DNA from: Candidatus Moranbacteria bacterium UBA2282
GTDB lineage: Bacteria; Patescibacteriota; Minisyncoccia; Moranbacterales; UBA2206
Assembly: GCA_002345745.1 (NCBI GenBank)
Contig: DDWQ01000021.1
Location: 1-59,911, forward strand
DNA length: 59,911 nucleotides
Reading direction: 5' to 3'
In this document: one piece after another, positions 24,501 through 32,901 of the stretch
Layout of the letters: every line of letters begins with the position of its first letter
Position numbering within the stretch: position 1 is the first letter of the stretch
The notes under the pieces: model-generated
Told to the model about the DNA's origin: nothing
Seen by the model: only the letters and a program-made list of their open reading frames with translations
Database searches by the model: none
Program-made: the position numbers and the translations under genes

Positions 24501-25162
24501 CAGCCGGATTTCGTTATGGCTCTAGATTAGCCTATGTGGAATCAAGTAATAAAATCTATGTCCTTAATGGAAATAATAGTACAGTTTTCTATTCTTATGA
24601 TATAGCGACTGATGTTTGGTCTACTCTACAACCAGCACCATTGACAGTTTATTATGGAAGTTTCTTAGTAGCTGGTCCTGCTGGTTATCTTTATGCTACA
24701 CGGGGAGCTAATCAATCAGATTTTTGGCGTTATAATATTGTGGATAATACTTGGGAGTCAGTAAGTAACGCCTCTAAAGTTTTTACTTATGGTGGGTCTT
24801 TGCAATATGATGGCAGTCGTTATATCTATGGTTTGCCTGGAAATGATGATGCCTTTTATCGTTATGATACTCAAAATAATGTTTGGAGTAATTTAGAAAA
24901 TGCAGAATTTGGCAATCCTAATGAAAGTGATGGACAAAGAGTTTACGAGGGTTCTTACACAGCTTACGACAATAGTGATACTATCTTTGCTTTGCAAGGA
25001 AATAATTATCCTTATTTTTCAAAGTATTCTATTAGTACTGGTCACTGGTCAATATTAGAAAAAGCCCCCGTAGGAGTATATGAAGGAGGAACAATTACTT
25101 ATGATCCTAATACTCAGGCAGTGTATATGCTCAGTGGTAAATATCGTCAAAATTTCTTTTAA
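21593..25162 (+). CDS. Giant Kelch/Ig surface protein, N-terminal part (interrupted)
   Basis: The 1189-residue frame begins at TTG 21593 (GTG 21611 is an alternative; no ATG precedes the membrane segment). It has a Lys-rich cytoplasmic head (1-80), a membrane helix or signal (99-119) and outer repeats. Kelch-like blades recur with a YITRG...FYRYNIA.NSW pattern. A discoidin-like region (IDLAYVSSWISL) and an Ig-like domain (GYWVYFGTNESAD) close module one near residue 920. A second module begins at about 925 with a matching QAGVMD...KSDG start and is cut by TAA 25160-25162 inside a blade. It is likely a secreted adhesin anchored by the head. Confidence 0.85.
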   Translation: MDKNKKVIKNKKDVNAKKETEKKDCKNIQDKNKKIITKSYLARNGKQEDSKHLVLGDFFANYEVKDKKSFGKNYYRRKRWIWLGLIIEKSFNFIYNNSLRLAGVILLIALALGLIPGVLSAPNSVFITAKDEWEAGMLTNIDTESTADAIQLKSDGTWNARTWAPTPDTISFGSSSVMVDNYLYVTRGYADKSFYRYDAGENKWDILADLPQATHYGCDLSYDGIGNIYFIFGGFSKEFYKYNIEDEEWTKLPDLLDTVYTGASIEFDGTDMFVTRGQSFSDFWRFDISENMWYGINPIPATLTSGADMVYGNNGYMYITRGSGTTTFYRYNIAANNWVAAPAITASSVALTGEQKGVFYNGYIYFLVSNNTTTFLRYSIAGNSWTTLATAPQTNNLSSLTFNPADNLIYAIRGGATYNLWKFDPNSGATGAWVGPADLPGAVGTGGDFIWNKVTGAGAYVYALRGASNSFYRYDITANTWTTMGNAPTSFSYDTKGTYYNGNFYIPLGNNTTAFYIYNVAGNSWSTASTTGLGTLGYGSAAIYNSGDGYIYVTRGNATNTLYRYNIAGNSWTTMTGASIAGGASYQAYVGSRLESDGTNLYMMPGDGETAFLKYNVGANTWTELTPTSFAQNYGTDMSYYDGKIYALAGYYKDETWEYTIATNSWRLLPANQKYVYERGPYNGASLEYMGNNSFLATPGFGLVDVWSYTIGTNNYINSGSYISEEIDLAYVSSWISLTVNQNTPANTSIITETRTSSDGESWSNWETLSGVDIQSNENRYIQVKFTLGTTDGINTPTIYDYTISYNSEDNDPDNATTINASSQRIGGTAISSGVAYKHAHPYFTWNDAIDSGSGINGYWVYFGTNESADPEIDGSYVTNPEYLVNTAMNNGNYYLRIKTKDNDGNVSDNAWEAFTYNYSGVSPYLTEEKTSEADFQAGVMDKISAKSDGSFRLNSISGFWNEKRLSYAPAGFRYGSRLAYVESSNKIYVLNGNNSTVFYSYDIATDVWSTLQPAPLTVYYGSFLVAGPAGYLYATRGANQSDFWRYNIVDNTWESVSNASKVFTYGGSLQYDGSRYIYGLPGNDDAFYRYDTQNNVWSNLENAEFGNPNESDGQRVYEGSYTAYDNSDTIFALQGNNYPYFSKYSISTGHWSILEKAPVGVYEGGTITYDPNTQAVYMLSGKYRQNFF

Positions 25163-25192
25163 TATGACGTTACTTCTAATACTTGGACGGAG

Positions 25193-28100
25193 ATGCCAAT
25201 GATTCCTGCTTATGTTGGTTATGGAGGATCATTAAAGGCAGCAGGAGGATATATTTACGCTATTCGAGGAGAAGCGTCCAATGCTTTTTATAAGTTTAAC
25301 CTAGATGAAAATTCATGGGAAGTTCCGCAAAAAGGTTTTTTTGGTCCAGCTGATACTGGTGGAGGAAGTAGCTTTGGTTTTAGTTACGGAACAAACATAG
25401 TCAAGGACCAAAGTGATAATATTTATATAGTAAGGGGAAACAGCGATAATACTTTCGGAAAATATAATTATCAAACTGGAGAATTTACTAAACTAGCCAA
25501 AACGCCAGTGGGAATTTATAGAGATTCTGCGATAGTATATAACGAAGACGATGGTGCAATTTATCTTACTCCTGGAGGAATTAGGACTACCCGAACAGGC
25601 GGTGTTAATAACTATTTCTTAAAATACACAATCGCTAGCAACAGTTGGGAAATTATTACTACTGATAGAATTCCACTGCAAACTGGGGCAGGATCTAGAA
25701 TGACCTATGATGGCAGTCGCTACATTTATCTAACTCGTGGAACTGCGGGAAGTAATAATTGGTGGAGATATGACACTACTGCAGTTGCTGGATCACGCTG
25801 GTCAGCCTTACTTCCAACAATTTTAAACTGGAATCAGGGAGATGGTTCAAGCATTCTCTATAAGGATGGATATATTTATTCAACTCGAGCTCAAAATCAG
25901 AATACTTTCTGGCGTTATGATGTAGTCGCTGGAACTTGGTTGCAGAGAGCTAATACATTAGCCACAATTGGAATTGGATCGTCTTTGTCTGATGGTGGCG
26001 ATGGATATCTATATTTAACTCGAGGAATTAATACTAATATTTATTATCGCTATAATATAACTGGGAATAGTTGGGAGGCTGTGGCTGACATTCCAGGACA
26101 AGTTAATATTGGAGGTGTTGGAGAATCAGCAGGCAATAGAATCTGGTCAACCGTAGGAAACGGAACTAACTCTTATCCAGATGGTTTGTATAGTTATGTG
26201 GTTGGCTCCGAAGCTAATGGAACAGCTTTCGAAAAAAGAGGAAATTATGTTTCCGAATCAATTGACCTAATCTCAGTTTATAGATGGGCTAATCTAGACA
26301 TTGATTATTCTAAGCCAGCGGGAACAAGTGTTAATATTTATACGCGAACTTCCAATAACCAAACTGATTGGTCAACTTGGGATTTGGTAAATAATGAAAA
26401 ATACTTTGGAGACAACCATTATAATTATGGCATAGTTAGCCCTGCTAATAAATATATTCAAGTTAAAATTGATTTATTTTCGGGTGATCAAATATTCTCG
26501 CCATCAGTAACTGATTATAAGATTAATTATTATCAAGACACATTAGCTCCAAGTAATCCAACTGCTCTGAGTGCTTATAGTGCTTCTGATAAGGTAACCT
26601 TGATTACTTCTGGTTCTTGGTATGCTCATACTACACCTTATTTTGAATGGCCAGCTGATGAGTTAACTGGTGGAGCAAGCGATGGGGTGGGTGGTTCAGG
26701 CGTTGCTGGTTATTGGGTTTATTTTGGAACTGATGTTAATGCTAATGCTTTTATTGACGGCTCTTATCAGACGACTACAAATTATACAGCTAGCGGTCTA
26801 ACTCCTGGAGAAACATATTATCTAAAAATAATTGCTATTGATAATGCAGGAATGTTTGGAGCTACAAGCTATGATGCATTTAGCTATAAGCTTGATAATA
26901 TCGCTCCAACAAATCCAACAGAAACTTCGGTGACACCAGCTGGATTTACAGCGATTGATAGTTATTCTTTTCTTTGGAATTCCAATGCTGTCGACAGCCA
27001 ATCGGGTATTGCAAAATTCCAATATCGTACCGATGGTGATGTGGCAGATGTTTGGTATGATATTTCTGACACACAAACTGTTTCATTATCGCTACCAAAC
27101 GAAAATCACCCTGTTGGAGCATACCAATCAGGGAAAAATAAATTGTATTTGCGAGTTGTGGATAATGCAGGAAATGTTTCAATCCCAATTACACAGGATT
27201 ATTATTTTAGTGCCAGTGCGCCATCACCACCAAATGATTTAGTGGCTTCTCCTGAATATTCTTTGTCCAATTTCTTTTCTTTTTCTTGGAACGCCCCATC
27301 ATCTTTTGTCGGTGAGTCAAGCAAGCTAAAATATTACTATTCTATCAATACTTTACCAACAGCTTATAATACAGTCGAAACTGGATTAACTTTTGCTGGT
27401 CCTGGTCCATTTGCCACCCAAAAAGGTCCAAATCATTTCTATATAGTAGCTAAAGATGAGGCAGAAAATATAGATTATAGTCTTTATGCTTCTGTAGAAT
27501 TTGCAGCAGATACTTCTTCTCCTGGTGCACCGGTAAATGTTCAAATTTTTGATACTTCCGATCGAGGAAATGAAGCCTATAGTGCTGCCTTGAAATGGGT
27601 CACTCCAAGTGGTGTTGATGCAAATAATTTTGCTGGCTATGTTATTTATCGCTCAGTGGATAATATTAATTTCACTCAAGTTGCTATAACCTCCGGAACA
27701 GCCTATGTAGATTCTGATCTGGAAAGCAAGCTGTATTATTATTATGTAAAAGCCAAGGATCTTACTAATAATCTTTCAATTGCATCAACGACAGTTTCTC
27801 TGACTCCAACTGGAAAATATACTTCACCGCCTCTTTTGGTGGGCGAACCAAAATTTACTGTTCAATCATTTGCAGCCAATTTTACCTGGGCAACTAATCG
27901 TATTGCTAGTTCGTTTGTGGAATATGGCAAGACAATCAGCTTGGGAGAGACTAATGGACAAATTGACTCAATGACTGATCATACAGTTGATTTGAAAGGG
28001 CTGAGTGCAGGTACAAAATATTTTTATCGTGTCAAATATATCGATCAAGATGGAAATATTGGAACTTCAGACATCAGTAATTTTACAACATTGCCACCAC

Positions 28101-29017
28101 CTGTCATTTCAGAAGTTATTGTTTCAGAAATTACTTTGACTAGTGCAATTGTTTCTTGGAAAACTAATAGTAGTGCTATTTGCAGTTTGAAATATGGCAA
28201 TAATGTCATCGAAGAAACTTCCAGTGGCGCAAATCATATTGAAAAGATAGAAGGCTTAGTTGCATCTGCTAGCTATAGTTATGAAGTTAATTGTGTGGAT
28301 GGAGAATTGAATTCTTTTTCTTCAGATCAATATAGTTTTTCAACTCCCCAAGAACCATTAGCTTCTAATGTTACAGTTGAAAATAAAGACAATGTTGATT
28401 TGCCAACAGTCGTTGTTAATTATGATACAAACGTAGAGACAACTACATTGGTCTATTTCAAATCTCCAGATGAAAATGAACAACATACTTTTTTGCTGGC
28501 TGAAAAAACAACTACTCACCAAGCTGAACTGCAAGGACTTGACCCGGCTAAAGAATATACGATTTCTGTGACAGGTGTTGATGAAAATGGAATTTATATT
28601 AAAGCGATTGATCAAAAAATAACCACCCGTTCTGATTCAAGGCCGCCTGAAATTATTACTAATCGGGCAATTGGAAAAACAAGTGGTCGTGGAGATAGTG
28701 CACAGGCCAATATGTATATTAAGATTGAAACGGATGAAGCCACGAAAGTTAAAGTTTTTTATGCTGAAGGTATCGTGGTTGCTAATTTCGAACAATCAAC
28801 TTCCGAAGACGCCAGCAATACATATCATTTGGTGACTATTCCAGTAAAAGCCGGACAGGTGTATAGTTATAAGGTAGAGACTTATGATGAAGCTAGAAAT
28901 ATAACTACAACTGAAACAGCTAGTGTGATTGTTGGAAATGCTAAAGCAAGTGCTACAGAAGTGATCACAGGAACATTCGCTGAGCGTTTTGGTTGGTTAA
29001 CAAAAGTATGGAATTAG
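25193..29017 (+). CDS. Giant Kelch/Ig surface protein, C-terminal part (same frame after a stop)
   Basis: This frame continues directly from the previous entry after one TAA codon; homology to the Kelch blades starts immediately after the stop, before ATG 25193. The 1274 residues finish the second Kelch module, then show a second discoidin-like region, a second GYWVYFGTDVNA Ig-like domain and about six fibronectin-III or Ig-like domains (blocks such as GLTPGETYYLKI and GLSAGTKYFYRVKY). The last residues overlap the ABC ATPase gene. Alone it has no signal peptide, so unless the stop is suppressed or a sequencing error, this half would not reach the surface. Confidence 0.8.
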   Translation: MPMIPAYVGYGGSLKAAGGYIYAIRGEASNAFYKFNLDENSWEVPQKGFFGPADTGGGSSFGFSYGTNIVKDQSDNIYIVRGNSDNTFGKYNYQTGEFTKLAKTPVGIYRDSAIVYNEDDGAIYLTPGGIRTTRTGGVNNYFLKYTIASNSWEIITTDRIPLQTGAGSRMTYDGSRYIYLTRGTAGSNNWWRYDTTAVAGSRWSALLPTILNWNQGDGSSILYKDGYIYSTRAQNQNTFWRYDVVAGTWLQRANTLATIGIGSSLSDGGDGYLYLTRGINTNIYYRYNITGNSWEAVADIPGQVNIGGVGESAGNRIWSTVGNGTNSYPDGLYSYVVGSEANGTAFEKRGNYVSESIDLISVYRWANLDIDYSKPAGTSVNIYTRTSNNQTDWSTWDLVNNEKYFGDNHYNYGIVSPANKYIQVKIDLFSGDQIFSPSVTDYKINYYQDTLAPSNPTALSAYSASDKVTLITSGSWYAHTTPYFEWPADELTGGASDGVGGSGVAGYWVYFGTDVNANAFIDGSYQTTTNYTASGLTPGETYYLKIIAIDNAGMFGATSYDAFSYKLDNIAPTNPTETSVTPAGFTAIDSYSFLWNSNAVDSQSGIAKFQYRTDGDVADVWYDISDTQTVSLSLPNENHPVGAYQSGKNKLYLRVVDNAGNVSIPITQDYYFSASAPSPPNDLVASPEYSLSNFFSFSWNAPSSFVGESSKLKYYYSINTLPTAYNTVETGLTFAGPGPFATQKGPNHFYIVAKDEAENIDYSLYASVEFAADTSSPGAPVNVQIFDTSDRGNEAYSAALKWVTPSGVDANNFAGYVIYRSVDNINFTQVAITSGTAYVDSDLESKLYYYYVKAKDLTNNLSIASTTVSLTPTGKYTSPPLLVGEPKFTVQSFAANFTWATNRIASSFVEYGKTISLGETNGQIDSMTDHTVDLKGLSAGTKYFYRVKYIDQDGNIGTSDISNFTTLPPPVISEVIVSEITLTSAIVSWKTNSSAICSLKYGNNVIEETSSGANHIEKIEGLVASASYSYEVNCVDGELNSFSSDQYSFSTPQEPLASNVTVENKDNVDLPTVVVNYDTNVETTTLVYFKSPDENEQHTFLLAEKTTTHQAELQGLDPAKEYTISVTGVDENGIYIKAIDQKITTRSDSRPPEIITNRAIGKTSGRGDSAQANMYIKIETDEATKVKVFYAEGIVVANFEQSTSEDASNTYHLVTIPVKAGQVYSYKVETYDEARNITTTETASVIVGNAKASATEVITGTFAERFGWLTKVWN

Positions 29018-29712
29018 AAAAAAATATAAAAATAAAAGTACAGGGAGTGAAAAAGACTTTTAGTGTTGGTGAAAATGACACGACTATTTTGCATGGTATT
29101 GACTTTGAAATTAAAAAAGGCGAATTCGCTTTGCTTGTTGGTCCATCCGGATGTGGCAAGTCGACATTGTTGCATATAATTTATGGTTTGGAAAATCCAA
29201 CAGAGGGAAATATTATTATTGATGGAGAAGATATTTGGAATAAATCAAAAGATTGGCGAGCTAATTTTAGGAATAAATATATAGGATTTATTCCACAACA
29301 AGCCTTTTGGATAAAATCATTGAGTGTTATTGAAAATATTGCCATTCCAGGAGTTATCGCTGGGATGTCTTTTCATGAAATTATTCCTAAAGCTGCACAA
29401 CTAATAGAATTGGTAGGTATGGAAAAATGGGCAGATCATCGCCCATATGATTTGTCCGGAGGACAGCAACAACGCATTGCCTTGGCGCGTGCATTGCTGT
29501 TGGATCCGAGCTTGATTATTGCAGATGAACCAACGGGTAATTTGGACCAAAAGGCAGGGGATGAATTAATGAGTTTGCTGGCAGATATAAATAAAAAATT
29601 CGCTTTGACAATTGTAATGGTAACTCACAATATGTCGCAGTATGATTTTGGGACTAAAATTATAAATATGGTGGATGGAAAAATTGTTGAAACTGTTAAA
29701 AAACAAAAATAA
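29008..29712 (+). CDS. ABC transporter ATPase, MacB/LolD type
   Basis: From ATG 29008 the protein has 234 residues, with Walker A GPSGCGKST, signature LSGGQQQRIALARA, Walker B LIIADEP and the H-loop His in VTHN. An upstream TTG at 28993 keeps the frame open, but the ATG overlaps the stop of the surface protein gene by 10 nt, a usual coupling. It pairs with the FtsX-type permease that follows. MacB/LolD pairs use ATP to pull substrates out of the membrane. The link to the surface protein is by position only. Confidence 0.93.
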   Translation: MELEKNIKIKVQGVKKTFSVGENDTTILHGIDFEIKKGEFALLVGPSGCGKSTLLHIIYGLENPTEGNIIIDGEDIWNKSKDWRANFRNKYIGFIPQQAFWIKSLSVIENIAIPGVIAGMSFHEIIPKAAQLIELVGMEKWADHRPYDLSGGQQQRIALARALLLDPSLIIADEPTGNLDQKAGDELMSLLADINKKFALTIVMVTHNMSQYDFGTKIINMVDGKIVETVKKQK

Positions 29713-29724
29713 TTGTGTATTAAA

Positions 29725-31014
29725 ATGCAAATAAAAGAAATAAAAAATAAAATAATACATAGCCTTTTCGGACGTAGAGAGAATATCGGCAAGAGAATGC
29801 GATATTCGGTTATAATACTGATTAGTTATCGCAATATTGCGGCGAATAAATTTAGGTCTGTTTTGACTATTGGTGGAGTGGCTATTGGAATTGCTATTAT
29901 AACCTTTTTGATTTCAATTGGTTTTGGTGTCCAGCTAATGGTAGTTGACGCAATAACCAAAAGTAATCCGATATCAATCATTGATATTAAAAATGACAAT
30001 CTGGAAAATTTTATCGTTATAAGCGATGAAATGATGGACAAGATAAAAAATATTGAAGGTGTTTCAAAAATAGAGCGTCTGGAGGAATTAGGTGGAAAAT
30101 TCTATAATAATGATTCAAAAGTTGACTCTGTGTTGCTGGGTGTCTCTAAGGAATATCTTAAATTGGCACAATTGAAATTGAGTTATGGAAGTCTAGATTA
30201 TTCCGATAATGAAGAATATTTATTGATCACTCCTAAACTAGCAATGCTTTTGGGCTTTGAAAATCCTGCAGACGCAATTGGCAAGGAAGTGGAATATGAG
30301 ACTATTGTGTCTAAAGAAATTATGGATAAAGACTTTAAAGTTGAAAAACTTGATCGAGAAAAAATAAAAATCGTAGGTGTTGTGGATGATGATGCTAATA
30401 ATAACAATTCTATTTATGCCTATACAATGGCGGAGCATCTAAAAAATAAATTTGGTGTAAATGCTGGACAATCTGGAAAAGTTGAAGTAAAAAATGATTC
30501 TAATTTGGAGGATATTCGTTCAAAAATTGAACAATTAGGTCTGACCACAGAGAGTGTCAGTGATACGATTGTTAGCGTAGAAGCTTTTTTTGGAATTATT
30601 AGTATTGTGATGGTTGTGTTTGGAACAATTATTATGTCAATTTCAGCTATGGGAATGCTAAACACATTGAGCGTTTCGTTATTGCAAAGAACTCGAGAAG
30701 TTGGAATTTTGAAGGCACTGGGAGCTAAGCGGGCGGATGTTTTCAAGATGTTTATTCTTGAAGCGGTTATAATCAGCTTTTCCGGAGGTGCAATAGGCAT
30801 TCTTTCTGGATTTGGATTTGCAAAACTTATAAACTGGTCTTTTAATTATTTTGCGTATAAGCGAGGTGCTCAAATTTCTGACTTTATTGATATGCCATAT
30901 TATTTCTTAATTTCTATTGGTGTTTTTATTGTCGTTTTGGGACTGGTTACTGGCATTATGCCAGCCAGACGCGCTTCTGTGACTCATGCACTGGATGCTT
31001 TGCGATATGAGTAG
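29725..31014 (+). CDS. ABC transporter permease, FtsX/MacB type
   Basis: From ATG 29725 the protein has 429 residues. One N-terminal membrane helix (SVLTIGGVAIGIAIITFLIS) is followed by a MacB-type periplasmic-core-like domain (about 65-265) and three C-terminal helices with the conserved LQRTREVGILKALGAKRADVF motif between the first two. It lies 12 nt after its ATPase. The substrate is unknown; such pairs can export peptides or lipoproteins or transmit mechanical signals to wall enzymes. A terminator follows. Confidence 0.92.
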   Translation: MQIKEIKNKIIHSLFGRRENIGKRMRYSVIILISYRNIAANKFRSVLTIGGVAIGIAIITFLISIGFGVQLMVVDAITKSNPISIIDIKNDNLENFIVISDEMMDKIKNIEGVSKIERLEELGGKFYNNDSKVDSVLLGVSKEYLKLAQLKLSYGSLDYSDNEEYLLITPKLAMLLGFENPADAIGKEVEYETIVSKEIMDKDFKVEKLDREKIKIVGVVDDDANNNNSIYAYTMAEHLKNKFGVNAGQSGKVEVKNDSNLEDIRSKIEQLGLTTESVSDTIVSVEAFFGIISIVMVVFGTIIMSISAMGMLNTLSVSLLQRTREVGILKALGAKRADVFKMFILEAVIISFSGGAIGILSGFGFAKLINWSFNYFAYKRGAQISDFIDMPYYFLISIGVFIVVLGLVTGIMPARRASVTHALDALRYE

Positions 31015-31031
31015 GAATATCGAATTTTTCT

Positions 31032-31060
31032 AAAAAAGAGCGTCTAGGCTCTTTTTTTTG
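31032..31060 (+). terminator. Rho-independent terminator of the ABC pair
   Basis: AAAAAAGAGC (31032-31041) pairs with GCTCTTTTTT (31048-31057) around a 6-nt loop, ending in T residues. Confidence 0.88.
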
Positions 31061-31091
31061 TTTGTATAAAAAGTAGTTAAAAGTTATCAAC

Positions 31092-31120
31092 TTGAGTTAA
31101 GATTGGTCAGATGGTAAAAT
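31092..31120 (+). promoter_or_regulatory. Promoter of the phosphomannomutase gene
   Basis: TTGAGT (31092-31097), 17-nt spacer, TAAAAT (31115-31120). TTATCAAC abuts the -35, as at 17530-17537. Confidence 0.65.
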
Positions 31121-31148
31121 AAAAACAGAGTTAATTAAATGAAATATA

Positions 31149-32534
31149 ATGCATATGAAAAAGGAAATTTTTAAAGCCTATGACATTCGGGGAATTTATC
31201 CAAGTGAAATTGACGAACTAGATGTTTATAAAATTGCTACTGCCTTTTGTGAATTTGTGAAACCAAGTGAAGTGGTGATTGGCAGTGATGTGCGTTTGTC
31301 TTCACCGTCTTTGAAAAAGGCAGCCATCAAGGCTGTAACTGATGCAGGCATTCAGGTGATTGACGTCGGTGAAATTTCTACTGATATGCTATATTTCGCA
31401 GTAGCACATTATGGTTATGCGGGTGGTTTTTCTTTAACGGCCTCACATAATCCGAAAGAATATAATGGGATGAAATGTGTGCGTGAAGATTCTCGCCCTA
31501 TTTCTTCTGACTCGGGATTATTTGAAATTCGTGATTTAGCATCAGCACTAGCGATAGGCGAAGAAGTTTTGCAAGGTGAAATCAATGAAAGCTTAGTTAT
31601 AAAAAAAGATATTTTGGAGGATTATACTGCGAAGATACGGTCGTTTGCTGATTTTTCTAAATTCAAAAACTTCAAGATTGTCGCTAATCCAAATTTTGGC
31701 GTCGCAGGACGAGCATTGGATAAAGTTTTGGAAGGCACAAACATATCGATTGAAAAATTAAATTATAATCCGGACGGAAATTTCCCTAAAGGGCGACCCG
31801 ACCCGCTTATTCCGGAGAATCGTGATGAAATTTCCAAATTAGTAGTTACCGCGGGTGCAGATTTTGGTGTGGCGTGGGATGCTGACGCAGACCGCTGTTT
31901 TTTCTTCACAGAGAAAGGGGAATTTATTGAAGGCTATTTTGTGACGGCACTTTTGGCTCAAATATTTTTGCAAAGAAGTGGTGGGGGCCTGCCTGCCGGC
32001 AGGCAGGAAAAAATTATTCACGATACTCGTTTAACTTGGGCGATTGAAGATATTGTAAAAAGCAATTATGGGATTGATATCGCGACGAAAGCCGGACATT
32101 CCTTCATTAAAGAACGAATGCGTAAAGAGAATGCTATATTTGGCGGTGAGATGAGTGCACACTATTATTTCCGTGATTATTTCTTTTGCGATAATGGGAT
32201 GATTCCTCTCGTGATGATGATGGAATTTTTGTCGACCCAAGAAAAAACTTTGTCAGAAATTATGCATGAGATGTTCTGGCAAAAATATTTTGTCAGTGGA
32301 GAAATCAATACACAAGTGGCGGATGTACAGGCTGTCATTGCCAAAGCCAGAGAGATTTATTCCGAAGGGGCAGTGAAAATCGATGAAACTGATGGAATTT
32401 CAATTGATTTCACTGATTGGAGATTTAACTTTCGTGGTTCCAACACGGAGCCGGTTATTCGCTTGAATGTGGAGGCGAAGTCGCAAGTTTTGATGGAAGA
32501 GAAGACGAAGGAGATGCTAATGTTAGCTAAGTAG
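31149..32534 (+). CDS. manB: Phosphomannomutase/phosphoglucomutase with in-frame palindrome insert
   Basis: The 461-residue protein has the alpha-D-phosphohexomutase layout: catalytic serine Ser99 in TASHNPKEYNG, the magnesium loop DADAD (244-248), and the phosphate-binding RGSNTEPVIRL near the end. It interconverts mannose-6-P and mannose-1-P (and likely glucose phosphates), feeding the ManC encoded nearby. Residues 281-286 (LPAGRQ) are encoded by a perfect palindrome, CCTGCCTGCCGGCAGGCAGG, at 31988-32007 and interrupt an otherwise normal stretch (IFLQRSGGG | EKIIHDTRLTW). ATG 31155 is an equally good start. Confidence 0.93.
   Translation: MHMKKEIFKAYDIRGIYPSEIDELDVYKIATAFCEFVKPSEVVIGSDVRLSSPSLKKAAIKAVTDAGIQVIDVGEISTDMLYFAVAHYGYAGGFSLTASHNPKEYNGMKCVREDSRPISSDSGLFEIRDLASALAIGEEVLQGEINESLVIKKDILEDYTAKIRSFADFSKFKNFKIVANPNFGVAGRALDKVLEGTNISIEKLNYNPDGNFPKGRPDPLIPENRDEISKLVVTAGADFGVAWDADADRCFFFTEKGEFIEGYFVTALLAQIFLQRSGGGLPAGRQEKIIHDTRLTWAIEDIVKSNYGIDIATKAGHSFIKERMRKENAIFGGEMSAHYYFRDYFFCDNGMIPLVMMMEFLSTQEKTLSEIMHEMFWQKYFVSGEINTQVADVQAVIAKAREIYSEGAVKIDETDGISIDFTDWRFNFRGSNTEPVIRLNVEAKSQVLMEEKTKEMLMLAK
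31988..32007. repeat. Perfect 20-bp palindrome inside the phosphomannomutase gene
   Basis: CCTGCCTGCCGGCAGGCAGG is its own reverse complement. It adds 18 nt in frame (LPAGRQ). Its GCCTGCC core recurs at 57060-57101 and 16362-16397. Confidence 0.85.
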
Positions 32535-32555
32535 CCGTTCAACTTCTCTATAGTA

Positions 32556-32587
32556 AAAAAATTCATTCGAGAGAATGAATTTTTTGA
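32556..32587 (+). terminator. Rho-independent terminator of the phosphomannomutase gene
   Basis: ATTCATTC (32561-32568) pairs with GAATGAAT (32573-32580) around a GAGA loop, flanked by A and T runs. Confidence 0.88.
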
Positions 32588-32634
32588 TTGTTAAGTTCTT
32601 TTATTTTTTTGCAAAATAAAAATACTGTTCGCCA

Positions 32635-32700
32635 TTTTCTTTGCCGTCAAAGTACGGTTCTAACTTTCTTTTGGCACACAAAAGAAAGTTACAAAGAAAA
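32635..32700. repeat. Large branched palindrome with CTTTCTTTTG arms
   Basis: TAACTTTCTTTTG (32661-32673) pairs perfectly with CAAAAGAAAGTTA (32679-32691). Outer arms TTTTCTTTG (32635-32643) and CAAAGAAAA (32692-32700) continue the stem. The one-sided 17-nt insert (32644-32660) contains its own CCG/CGG mini-hairpin, so the whole could form a three-way junction. No gene is supported between 32535 and 32901. Confidence 0.7.
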
Positions 32701-32856
32701 TGTGCCGCACGGCTACATACCAAGACAAATTTTCAACTTATTCACTAAAATTCCCGAAAATGCTAAAAAAGATTGTTAGTAGGAAATTTCTTAACGTTCA
32801 TAAGTTTCAATTTGTACCTTGGTATTTCGCTAGTGCGGGGAAAGTTTTTAAACGCT

Positions 32857-32882
32857 AAAAAAGCTATCTGGAGCTTTTTTTG
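32857..32882. terminator. Bidirectional terminator downstream of trpS
   Basis: AAAAAAGCT (32857-32865) pairs with AGCTTTTTT (32872-32880) around ATCTGG. On the minus strand it ends trpS, 20 nt after its stop. Confidence 0.85.
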
Positions 32883-32901
32883 TATTTTGTAAAATAAAAC
32901 T

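Noticed and set aside
24734..24743. Further TGTGGATAA matches at about 24736 and 27164
   Set aside because: They encode ordinary VDN residues inside the surface protein repeats, so they are not counted as regulatory DnaA boxes.
25160..25162. Alternative genetic code as the reason for the in-frame TAA
   Set aside because: TAA ends many genes here normally, and TGA also acts as a stop, so neither codon is generally reassigned.
32588..32779. 63-codon plus-strand frame in the gap before trpS
   Set aside because: It reads straight through the palindrome at 32635-32700 and has no ribosome site or recognisable domain.
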